Shown: piece after piece, positions 7,801 through 14,771 of the stretch
Layout: each line of letters begins with the position of its first letter
Position numbering within the stretch: position 1 is the stretch's first letter
The notes under the pieces: generated by a model
Databases searched by the model: none
What the model was told of the DNA's origin: nothing
What the model saw: the letters and a program-made list of their open reading frames with translations, nothing else
Source of the DNA: Phycisphaerae bacterium
Lineage (GTDB): Bacteria > Planctomycetota > Phycisphaerae > SM23-33
DNA length: 36,229 nucleotides
Direction: 5' to 3'
Assembly: GCA_030628445.1 (NCBI GenBank)
Contig: DAOVQV010000001.1
Location: forward strand, 1 to 36,229
Translations under genes and position numbers: made by a program

Positions 7801-9624
7801 ATGCCTAAGCACCACGCCTATTGTATTGGGGTTTTCGTAGTTGTCTTCTGTTGCGGCATCGCGGCCGCCGCCGGGCCCGTCGAGGCCGAAAGCGCGATCG
7901 AGGCGGTGACGGTATACCGCGGGCAGGCACTTATCAGACGGGCTGTGCAGATCCCGCCCGATCTCGGCGAGCTGCAGATTATCGTCGACGACCTACCGGC
8001 CAAGGTCGTAGGGGCGAGTCTTACCGCCGGCGGGACCGAGGGAGTCGTGGTGCGCCTGGTGCGATACCGCTCTCGGGCGGCGAGCAAACCGCTGAACAAA
8101 GAGCTGGCCGAAATCGAATCGCAAATCAAACAGATAAAAAGGGAACTGCACGCCAACGCCAAGATGCACGAGGTCAAGCAACGCAATGCCCAATACATGC
8201 ACAATCTGGCGATGTTCATCACGTCCAAGGAAAGGGCCACAAGCTCCCAGGCCGAGTTGGACGCGGACGGAATCGCCAAGCTGACCGATTTGATCCTATC
8301 CAACGATCCCAAGACCTTCGCCGAGATGACGGAGCTGGAACATCAAAAAGCCGATCTGGAGGAGGAATTGCACGTGCTGGAGCGCAGGCGATCCGAGCTG
8401 TCGGGCAAGTCGGCAAAGGCGGTGCACGAAGCGATTATCTTCCTAACCAAGGCAAGGCTGGGCCCGGCGGAGGTGCGACTGAATTATCTTGTCAACGACG
8501 CTGGGTGGTCGCCGGCATACAACGTGCGGCTGGGCGCCGACGGGAAGGCGGCCAGGATGGAATACCTCGCCGACGTCCGCCAAAGAAGCGGCGAGGACTG
8601 GACCGGCGTATCGCTTACCCTCTCGACGGCTACGCCGCACACCAGTGCCGACAGCCCCCTGCTGGTTCCGCTGTGGGTCGGGGCGCGCAGTGCCGTACCG
8701 GTGAGCGGTAAGGTGAAGAGACTCATGGTGGCGGGTTCAAAAGCAGAATACCAGCGGCGCGCCGGGCGCTTGCGGGTCCAGCAGGCTTCACTGCCCCAGC
8801 AGATGGCGAAAGGCCGGCGGGCGGCGATGTGGAGTTCCAACCGGATCGCAGCAGAGGTCCAGGAGATGGAGCTTAACGTGGACCGTGACGTCCTGCGCAG
8901 TGGTATCCGCGAGCTGCGAAGGGCCGAGGAAGCCCTGACCGTCTCCTACGTGCTGGAAGGTAAGATGAGCCTAGCTTCCCGGCCGGATCGGCAGCTACTG
9001 CAAATCGCAAGCCTTCAGATCCCCGTCGAGACGTACCACCAGGCGATCCCGCTTCTGACCACCTACGTATATCGGATGGGGAGACTGAGCAATACCAGTC
9101 CGCTGTCCTTCCTCCCCGGGCCTTACAGCGCCTACGTCGGCGACGAATTCGTCGGTAAGGGCCGCCTCCCGCTCATCGCGCGCGGCCAGAACGTCGCTCT
9201 GGGTTTCGGCGTCGATACACAACTTCGCTGCCGGCGCGAGCTTGTGGATAAGTCCGACAAGACCGGGTGGGGGTCACGCGTGCAGAACTTCTCTTACAAG
9301 CTCCAACTGGAAAACTACAAAGATACACCAGTATCGGTGCGCCTGCTGGACCGCATCCCGGCGACGAAGTCCGAAGACCTCCAGATCAAGGTCGGCAAGA
9401 TGAGCGACGAGCTGTCGACGGACGCGCTGTACGTGCGGGAGATGAAGGGGCGCGGGATCCTGCGCTGGGATATCGACCTTCCCGCCGGCGCCAGCGGCCC
9501 GGACGCAAAGCAGGTGACCTACAGCTTCGAGCTTAAATTCGCCAAAGACAAGGATGTCTCCACACAAACGGTCAACCTCCTGGGGCAGATGGAGGCCGAA
9601 TACGAACGGATGCTGTCACAATAA
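7801..9624 (+). CDS. MuiA-family exported protein (DUF4140/DUF4139)
   Basis: A mucoidy-inhibitor A-like protein of unknown biochemical role. The start is ATG 7801 with AAGGAG ending seven bases upstream. Residues 1-25 form a signal peptide (hydrophobic IGVFVVVFCCGIAAAA), so it is exported. Domain order: DUF4140 (about 30-130, opening AIEAVTVYRGQALIRR), a charged coiled-coil (about 97-205, e.g. KELAEIESQIKQIKRELH and the EL/ER-rich stretch after 180), then DUF4139 (about 215-605, with GWSPAYNVRLGADG and GEDWTGVSLTLSTATP). This architecture is diagnostic. The family occurs in many bacteria and eukaryotes, and its name comes from an effect on capsule production. It is not linked to the exopolysaccharide genes here beyond being on the same 36 kb. 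Confidence 0.85.
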   Translation: MPKHHAYCIGVFVVVFCCGIAAAAGPVEAESAIEAVTVYRGQALIRRAVQIPPDLGELQIIVDDLPAKVVGASLTAGGTEGVVVRLVRYRSRAASKPLNKELAEIESQIKQIKRELHANAKMHEVKQRNAQYMHNLAMFITSKERATSSQAELDADGIAKLTDLILSNDPKTFAEMTELEHQKADLEEELHVLERRRSELSGKSAKAVHEAIIFLTKARLGPAEVRLNYLVNDAGWSPAYNVRLGADGKAARMEYLADVRQRSGEDWTGVSLTLSTATPHTSADSPLLVPLWVGARSAVPVSGKVKRLMVAGSKAEYQRRAGRLRVQQASLPQQMAKGRRAAMWSSNRIAAEVQEMELNVDRDVLRSGIRELRRAEEALTVSYVLEGKMSLASRPDRQLLQIASLQIPVETYHQAIPLLTTYVYRMGRLSNTSPLSFLPGPYSAYVGDEFVGKGRLPLIARGQNVALGFGVDTQLRCRRELVDKSDKTGWGSRVQNFSYKLQLENYKDTPVSVRLLDRIPATKSEDLQIKVGKMSDELSTDALYVREMKGRGILRWDIDLPAGASGPDAKQVTYSFELKFAKDKDVSTQTVNLLGQMEAEYERMLSQ

Positions 9625-9655
9625 GGTCCCCTGGAAGGTGCAGGGCAAACTTTCT

Positions 9656-9684
9656 TTGCGTGGCGAGGCGACATAGAATATACC
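9656..9684 (+). promoter_or_regulatory. Possible promoter of the nfeD-floA operon
   Basis: TTGCGT (9656-9661), exactly 17 bp, then TATACC (9679-9684). It lies 32 bases after the preceding stop and would start transcripts near 9691, 65 nt before the ATG at 9756. Each hexamer is only a partial match. Confidence 0.35.
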
Positions 9685-9755
9685 CGTTCCCGACCGGCCG
9701 CCCGTCGGGGAATTGGCAAGTGGGCGGGCCGATATTTGCAAGAAAGGGACCGGTG

Positions 9756-11414
9756 ATGAAGCAATTTGTCGTGGTAGCCTTGCTGGGCCTCGCCGGCGTC
9801 GGGGTCTGTCTGGCGGGCGGGTCCGACGAGCGCAGCGCTACCCAACCCGCCACGCCCACAGCACCCGCCGAGGCGAAGTATCCCGACGCACCGCAAGGCG
9901 CAAGGATCAGGCCCGACGGGTGGTTCGCCCCGCTGACGCAGGTCAAAAAGCCCCCCCTACCGGAGCCGATCGAACGGGCGTTCGTCATCCCCATCGAAGA
10001 TGCGATTACCGGCACAATGTACGAGGCGATCCAACGTAAGATCATACGCTGCCGAGCCCGAGGCGCGCAGATAATCATCTTCAAGATGAAGACGCCCGGC
10101 GGGTCCGGCGCTGCGATGCGAAAGATCGTCCGGCTGATCATCGACGAGCTGCGCGACATATACACTGTCGCGTACGTGGCCCCGGAAGCCTTCAGCGCCG
10201 GTGCGGTCATCTCACTGGCGTGTGATGAAATCGTCGTTTCGCCCACAGCCGTCATCGGCGACGCCATGCCGATCATGATCGGGCCGGGCGGACAGCTTGT
10301 CCCGATTCCCGACAAGGAGCGGGGCAAGATCGAATCCGGCATCCGCTCGGAGATACGCGTCCTGGCCAAACGCAACGGATACAACGTCGAGCTGTGTGAA
10401 GCGATGATCACCATCACGATGGAGATCTGGCTGATAAGAAATACCGGAACCTGCGAGCTGCAGATCGTCGAGGCCAAAGAGTGGCGCCATCGCGTATCCG
10501 GCGGGCCGAAAAAGGACAAGGCCCCCGCGGTGAAGTCCGATACGTCCTGGCGGTACGTCCGCACCGTCGATGGGCCCGACGAGCTTGTGACGATGACCGC
10601 CGACGAAGCCGTCGAATACGGAATCGCCACACACACGTTCGGCGACATGGACGCACTCACCGAGCACTACCAGATCACACCGGCTCCTGCGGTCCTTCGG
10701 GACAATTGGTCGGAGAGGCTGGTCGCCTTTTTGACCTCGCCGACGGTGACGGGGATACTGCTGATGGGGGCGCTGTTCTTCGCCTACATCGAGATGCACA
10801 CACCCGGGTTCGGCGCCGCCGGGAGCATCGCCATCGCGTGCTTCGCCGTCCTGATCGGCAGCCGGTTCCTTGTCGGTATGGCCAACTGGTGGGAGATCGC
10901 GCTTCTGGCGATCGGGGTAGTTCTGATCATGGTGGAGGTATTCGTCACACCGGGCTTCGGTGTCCCCGGGATCGCCGGGATTCTGTGTATGGTGGTGGCC
11001 CTCCTGGCGATGATTGTCCCCAACGCACCTACCCAGCTGCCGATCCCCAAGACCGCACTGGACTGGGACCTGCTGAGGACAGGGGTTCTGGCGCTGGGGC
11101 TGGGGTTTGTCGCCGCGCTTATCGCCGCGGCGATCGCCTCCAAGTACCTCCCGAAGTTCCCCATCGCCTCCAAGCTTGTCCTGGCCGCAGCGAAGGCGTC
11201 GACGGCCCCGCCGGCCTCGCCCAAAGCACCAATTCAGCGAATCCAGATCGACGAGACCGGCACGGTGGAAGCGCCGTGCCGCCCGGTCGGAAAGGTACGA
11301 ATCGGCGACGACCTTATCGACGCGTCCAGCGAAGGTGAAATGATCGAAAAAGGCGCCCTCGTTCGCGTCCTGCGACGCGACGGAAACCGCCTCATCATAG
11401 AGAGAGTGACATGA
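9756..11414 (+). CDS. Long-form NfeD membrane protein with ClpP-class serine protease domain
   Basis: Membrane-bound protease-like partner of flotillin/stomatin proteins. I start at ATG 9756 (AAAGGGA about eight bases upstream), which places a signal/anchor segment (FVVVALLGLAGVGVCLAGG) at the N-terminus; the longer frame from 9660 has no such start. After a short linker comes the ClpP-like domain: RAFVIPIEDAI, FKMKTPGGSGAAM, and APEAFSAGAVISLACDEI with the predicted catalytic Ser147. K191 in GKIESGIRSEIR sits about 44 residues later, where related proteases carry the catalytic Lys. Then follow three or four transmembrane helices (about 325-480) and a C-terminal NfeD OB-fold (PVGKVRIGDDLIDASSEG, ending IIERV). 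Its stop overlaps the next start as ATGA (11411-11414), so translation is coupled. Family role: processing of, or scaffolding with, flotillins; the targets are unknown. Confidence 0.88.
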   Translation: MKQFVVVALLGLAGVGVCLAGGSDERSATQPATPTAPAEAKYPDAPQGARIRPDGWFAPLTQVKKPPLPEPIERAFVIPIEDAITGTMYEAIQRKIIRCRARGAQIIIFKMKTPGGSGAAMRKIVRLIIDELRDIYTVAYVAPEAFSAGAVISLACDEIVVSPTAVIGDAMPIMIGPGGQLVPIPDKERGKIESGIRSEIRVLAKRNGYNVELCEAMITITMEIWLIRNTGTCELQIVEAKEWRHRVSGGPKKDKAPAVKSDTSWRYVRTVDGPDELVTMTADEAVEYGIATHTFGDMDALTEHYQITPAPAVLRDNWSERLVAFLTSPTVTGILLMGALFFAYIEMHTPGFGAAGSIAIACFAVLIGSRFLVGMANWWEIALLAIGVVLIMVEVFVTPGFGVPGIAGILCMVVALLAMIVPNAPTQLPIPKTALDWDLLRTGVLALGLGFVAALIAAAIASKYLPKFPIASKLVLAAAKASTAPPASPKAPIQRIQIDETGTVEAPCRPVGKVRIGDDLIDASSEGEMIEKGALVRVLRRDGNRLIIERVT

Positions 11415-11908
11415 TTGGCAAAGTTGCACTGATGTTGGCGCTGATCGCGGCGGGAATGGTTCTGTTCTTGCTGGAGATCGTCACCCCGACGTTCGGGCTG
11501 CTGGCGGCGATAGGACTCGCCGCACTGGGTGCGGCGGTGTGGGCAGCCTTTACCATCTCCTCGCTGTTCGGGCTGATAATGGCCGTGGTGCTGATACTGA
11601 CCATCCCCGCCTACATCGTCTTTCTGGTCCGCCTGCTGCCCAAGACGCCCCTGGGCCGAAGGTTGTTCCTGAAAAGCTCCCCAGACGCCACCGGCGACGC
11701 CGCGCCGCAATCCCAGACCCACGAGGCCCTCGTCGGCAGGGAAGGCGTCGCCGAGTCCCTGCTTCGCCCGTCCGGGGCGATTCGCGTGGAGGGAAGGCGC
11801 ATCATCGCGGTGGCAGAGTCAGGTACAATAGAAAAGGGCGCGAAGGTATTGGTGATACGGGCCAGCGGATCGAACGTAACCGTTCGTGAAATAACCGAGC
11901 AACAGTAG
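11411..11908 (+). CDS. Short-form NfeD protein
   Basis: A 165-aa NfeD protein without a protease domain. Two or three hydrophobic helices (VALMLALIAAGMVLFLLEIV, the following Gly/Ala-rich helix, and IMAVVLILTIPAYIVFLV) precede a linker and the C-terminal OB-fold (about 105-160, LVGREGVAESLLRPSGAIR and GTIEKGAKVLVI). It overlaps the long-form nfeD by four bases and lies 90 bases before floA. The pair of long and short NfeD followed by FloA is a recurrent bacterial arrangement in which the OB-fold docks on flotillin-like scaffolds at the membrane. Confidence 0.85.
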   Translation: MIGKVALMLALIAAGMVLFLLEIVTPTFGLLAAIGLAALGAAVWAAFTISSLFGLIMAVVLILTIPAYIVFLVRLLPKTPLGRRLFLKSSPDATGDAAPQSQTHEALVGREGVAESLLRPSGAIRVEGRRIIAVAESGTIEKGAKVLVIRASGSNVTVREITEQQ

Positions 11909-11998
11909 CCATGGGTACAAAACCGACTCAAAACCTGCTATACAGGATTTCCGGAAAGCGAGAACAGAGGTATAGAATACATCTGAAAGGATTTGAAG

Positions 11999-13048
11999 AT
12001 GGCGACGTTGATACTGGCAGAAGCGGGTAGGACGACTTGGGGTGCGTGGATCCTGTTGGGGTTGGCGGTACTGGCGGGGCTGGTGTTTTTAGGGCTGTTC
12101 GGCCCGCTGTTCGGGCTGTGGATCCAGGCCTTATCCGCCAAGGCCGGCGTGGGAATCCTTGAGCTGATCGGGATGCGCCTGCGAAGGGTCAATCCCAACC
12201 TGATCGTGCTTTCAAGGATCCAGGCCGTGCGGGCGGGGCTGCAACTGGGCACGAGCGACCTGGAAAGCCACTACCTCGCCGGCGGGCGGCCCATGAATGT
12301 CGTCAGGGCCCTGATCGCCGCGAACCGCGCCAACATCGATTTGGGCTGGAAGACAGCAACCGCCATCGACCTGGCCGGACGCGACATACTCGACGCGGTC
12401 CAGACCTCGGTTAACCCCAAGGTCATCGACTGCCCCAACCCCGCCTCGGGTAAGACGACCATCGACGCCGTCGCCAAGGACGGGATCCAGGTTAAGGCGC
12501 GCGCCCGCGTAACGGTCCGGGCAAACATCGACAGGCTGGTCGGCGGGGCAACCGAAGAGACGATCATCGCCCGCGTCGGCGAGGGCATCGTCACCACCAT
12601 AGGCTCGGCCGAAACGTACAAGGAAGTACTGGAGAACCCGGACAAAATCTCCAGCACCGTGCTGGAAAAGGGCCTGGACGCCGGGACCGCCTTTGAGATC
12701 CTGTCCATCGATATCGCGGACGTCGATGTCGGCGACAACATCGGCGCCAAGCTCCAGGCCGACCAGGCCGAAGCTGATAAGCGGCGCTTCCAAGCCGAGG
12801 CCGAAAAACGCCGCGCCATGGCGATGGCACGAGAGCAGGAAATGCGGGCTCTGACGCAGGAAAACCGAGCCAAGGTGGTCTTGGCGGAGGCCGAGATTCC
12901 CATGGCGATCGCCGAAAGCTTCCGTAAGGGCAACCTGGGGATCATGGATTACTACCGGCTGCGGAATATCCAGGCCGATACAAAGATGAGAGACACCATC
13001 GGCGGCGAATCGAACGATCGGGGAAGCACCAAGCCGCCGGCTAAATAA
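11999..13048 (+). CDS. floA: Flotillin-like protein FloA (UPF0365/YqfA)
   Basis: A scaffold protein of bacterial membrane microdomains. The start is ATG 11999, preceded by AAAGG (11986-11990); a TTG six bases earlier would add only two residues. The N-terminal membrane hairpin is ILLGLAVLAGLVFLGLFGPLFGLWIQA. Then comes the SPFH/PHB-like core that defines FloA (AGVGILELIGMRLRRVNP, NVVRALIAANRANIDLGW, DAVQTSVNPKVIDCP, ARVTVRANIDRLVGGATEET). After that is a charged helix rich in Ala/Glu/Lys (about 250-300, LQADQAEADKRRFQAEAEKR). The length (349 aa) is close to the usual ~330. Downstream of two nfeD genes, it is expected to form oligomeric scaffolds with them. Confidence 0.92.
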   Translation: MATLILAEAGRTTWGAWILLGLAVLAGLVFLGLFGPLFGLWIQALSAKAGVGILELIGMRLRRVNPNLIVLSRIQAVRAGLQLGTSDLESHYLAGGRPMNVVRALIAANRANIDLGWKTATAIDLAGRDILDAVQTSVNPKVIDCPNPASGKTTIDAVAKDGIQVKARARVTVRANIDRLVGGATEETIIARVGEGIVTTIGSAETYKEVLENPDKISSTVLEKGLDAGTAFEILSIDIADVDVGDNIGAKLQADQAEADKRRFQAEAEKRRAMAMAREQEMRALTQENRAKVVLAEAEIPMAIAESFRKGNLGIMDYYRLRNIQADTKMRDTIGGESNDRGSTKPPAK

Positions 13049-13054
13049 TCGCCA

Positions 13055-13630
13055 ATGACGCACCTACTGACCATAGCGGCCAAGGGCTTCGACTTAGACG
13101 ACGTGATTCAGTTCGTCGTGATCCTGGGCTTTGTGCTGATCAGCATAATCGGCGGGATCATGCAGAAGCGCCTCGCCAACAAAGAACAAGAGCAGCGCGC
13201 CCGGGGCCAAGACGAGGCAAAAGGTCACCGGGGCGTCCAGGCCGCCAAGAGGCCGCCCTGGTTAGTCCGGGAGGAAGTCGAACCTCCCCCCGAGCCGCAA
13301 CCGGCCCAACCCGTCCGTATCGCAGCGCCTCCGCCGATTCCACGTGCTGACGATGCCATCCGATCCAGCCCGGAGCTTCAGCCGCACCGCGCCCGGGATC
13401 CCGTTCAACCACGACCGCAAATTCGCCGCCCTACCAAAAAAACGACGCTGGGATCATTGCAGACCGCCGCGCTGCAGACGAAACAACCTGCCCCACCTCG
13501 CCAGCTCGGACCTCGCCCCGCGATGGTGGATCTGGGCGGGGCGGATGAGGCCCGGCGGGCGATTATCTACCACGAGATCCTCTCGCCGCCCAAGGCCCTG
13601 CGCGAGGGGGGCGAGATGTGGGAGCTGTAG
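13055..13630 (+). CDS. Small single-pass membrane protein with Pro-rich tail, floA-linked
   Basis: 191 aa, unknown function. It starts six bases after the floA stop and is clearly part of that operon. One transmembrane helix near the N-terminus (about 19-37, VIQFVVILGFVLISIIGGIM) is followed by a charged Gln/Glu/Arg stretch and a long Pro/Gln-rich low-complexity region. The conserved-looking C-terminus, RRAIIYHEILSPPKALREG, is a motif I associate with small planctomycete membrane proteins next to floA (recollection, not a search). The tail may be a docking peptide for the flotillin assembly; this is inference. Confidence 0.75.
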   Translation: MTHLLTIAAKGFDLDDVIQFVVILGFVLISIIGGIMQKRLANKEQEQRARGQDEAKGHRGVQAAKRPPWLVREEVEPPPEPQPAQPVRIAAPPPIPRADDAIRSSPELQPHRARDPVQPRPQIRRPTKKTTLGSLQTAALQTKQPAPPRQLGPRPAMVDLGGADEARRAIIYHEILSPPKALREGGEMWEL

Positions 13631-13671
13631 CGAACGGCCCAGCAGTAACGAACGGAATTTGGAATCATACC

Positions 13672-13701
13672 GGCCCCCAGGGCATTGGGGGCCGAGTTTT
13701 T
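13672..13701 (+). terminator. Intrinsic terminator of the nfeD-nfeD-floA operon
   Basis: GGCCCCCA (13672-13679), a six-base loop, TGGGGGCC (13686-13693), then GAG and five T (13697-13701). This is a perfect eight-pair GC stem with a U-tract, 42 bases after the last stop of the operon. Confidence 0.9.
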
Positions 13702-13730
13702 CAGCGCGGTGTGATACCTTGTGTCTATCG

Positions 13731-14759
13731 ATGATGCAACGCCTGAATCAATTCGACCGGCGCCTCCTGGGGATGCTGGAAGGCGGGCTCGCCCTTGTCC
13801 GCGAGCCCTACGCGCACATCGCCGCCCAGCTAGGCTGTCCGCAGCAGAAGGTGCTTGACCGCATACCATCCCTGCGCGGCGATGACGGTCTGATTCGCCG
13901 GATTACGGGGATATTCCACGCCGCGGGTCTCGGATACACCCAATCGCTCGTGGCGATGAAGATCGCACCGGATCAGCTCGACGCAGCCGGCGCCAAGGCG
14001 GCCGGGCATCCGGGCGTCTCGCACTGCTATGGGCGCGACGATCAGTTCAATCTCTGGTTCACCCTTGCGGTCTCGCCAAGAAGCGCCCTGGGCCTCGACA
14101 CAACCGTCGAGCTGCTGTGCGAGCTATGCAAGGGGCGGGCCACGATGACGCTCCCGGCGACCAGGCAGTACAAACTCAACGTCCGTTTCGCTGCGCCGAC
14201 CGGGCCGGCGGCGGCGCCACTCGCCCCCGCCCGGTCAAGTCCGGGTCGACCCGCTGAACCCACAGCACAGCAGATCATCGCAATCCACGCGCTTCAGGAG
14301 GACCTACCGGCACGGGGCGACCCCTTCGCGCCGCTGGCGGACAGTGTGGGTCTGGACCCCGACACGCTCCTGGTCCACGCAGCCGATTTTCTGACCGCAG
14401 GTTGGATGCGGCGATATGCAGCCATCCTCCACCACCGCGCCGCCGGCGCCAAAGCAAACGTGCTGGTCGCCTGGTGCGTGGACGAGCAGTCCGCCGACAG
14501 GGCTGGGCGGATATGCGCCGCGGACCCATCCGTCAGCCACTGCTACCTCCGCACGGCCGGGCAGGACTGGGCCTACAACCTTTACGCAATGATCCACGCC
14601 CCCGGCCGCGCCGAAGCCCAAAGAACGATCGGTCAACTTTCGGCAGCGCTAGGCGAGCCCGAACGGGCCCAACTGTGGACACTGAAAGAATACACCAAAC
14701 GCCGAATCCGCCTGTTTACCGACGCCGAATGCAAATGGGAAACGAGGCACGGGACGTAA
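13731..14759 (+). CDS. Fused siroheme decarboxylase AhbA-AhbB (NirDL-type)
   Basis: Decarboxylates siroheme to 12,18-didecarboxysiroheme, the first step of the alternative (anaerobic) heme route, or of heme d1 synthesis for the Nir homologues. Two Lrp/AsnC-like winged-helix plus RAM modules lie in one 342-aa chain. Module 1 (about 1-155) has FDRRLLGMLEGGLALV, GVSHCYGRDDQFNLWFTLAV and LPATRQYKLNVRF. Module 2 (about 180-342) has QIIAIHALQEDLPAR, VSHCYLRTAGQDWAYNLY and LKEYTKRRIRLF. The paired V-S-H-x-Y-x-R...YNLW and R-x-Y-K signatures match AhbB- and AhbA-type halves, which are usually separate proteins. The start is ATG 13731 or the adjacent ATG 13734. No ribosome-binding site is visible in the preceding 20 bases, so the message may be leaderless. 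The longer open frame upstream is not coding. It is convergent with the radical SAM gene, with 12 bases between stops. Confidence 0.87.
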   Translation: MMQRLNQFDRRLLGMLEGGLALVREPYAHIAAQLGCPQQKVLDRIPSLRGDDGLIRRITGIFHAAGLGYTQSLVAMKIAPDQLDAAGAKAAGHPGVSHCYGRDDQFNLWFTLAVSPRSALGLDTTVELLCELCKGRATMTLPATRQYKLNVRFAAPTGPAAAPLAPARSSPGRPAEPTAQQIIAIHALQEDLPARGDPFAPLADSVGLDPDTLLVHAADFLTAGWMRRYAAILHHRAAGAKANVLVAWCVDEQSADRAGRICAADPSVSHCYLRTAGQDWAYNLYAMIHAPGRAEAQRTIGQLSAALGEPERAQLWTLKEYTKRRIRLFTDAECKWETRHGT

Positions 14760-14771
14760 AGAGCCGCGATC

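Noticed and set aside
7821..8711. 296-aa plus-strand frame overlapping the MuiA-like gene
   Set aside because: Arg/Gly-rich +2-frame shadow; the signal peptide and DUF4139 motifs are in the other frame.
10212..11429. 405-aa minus-strand open frame over nfeD
   Set aside because: Gln/Arg/His-rich shadow composition with no motifs; the plus strand is a clear NfeD.
13344..13730. Upstream extension of ahbAB within the small membrane-protein gene
   Set aside because: Different frame from the real upstream gene, crosses the intrinsic terminator, and is not AhbA-like.
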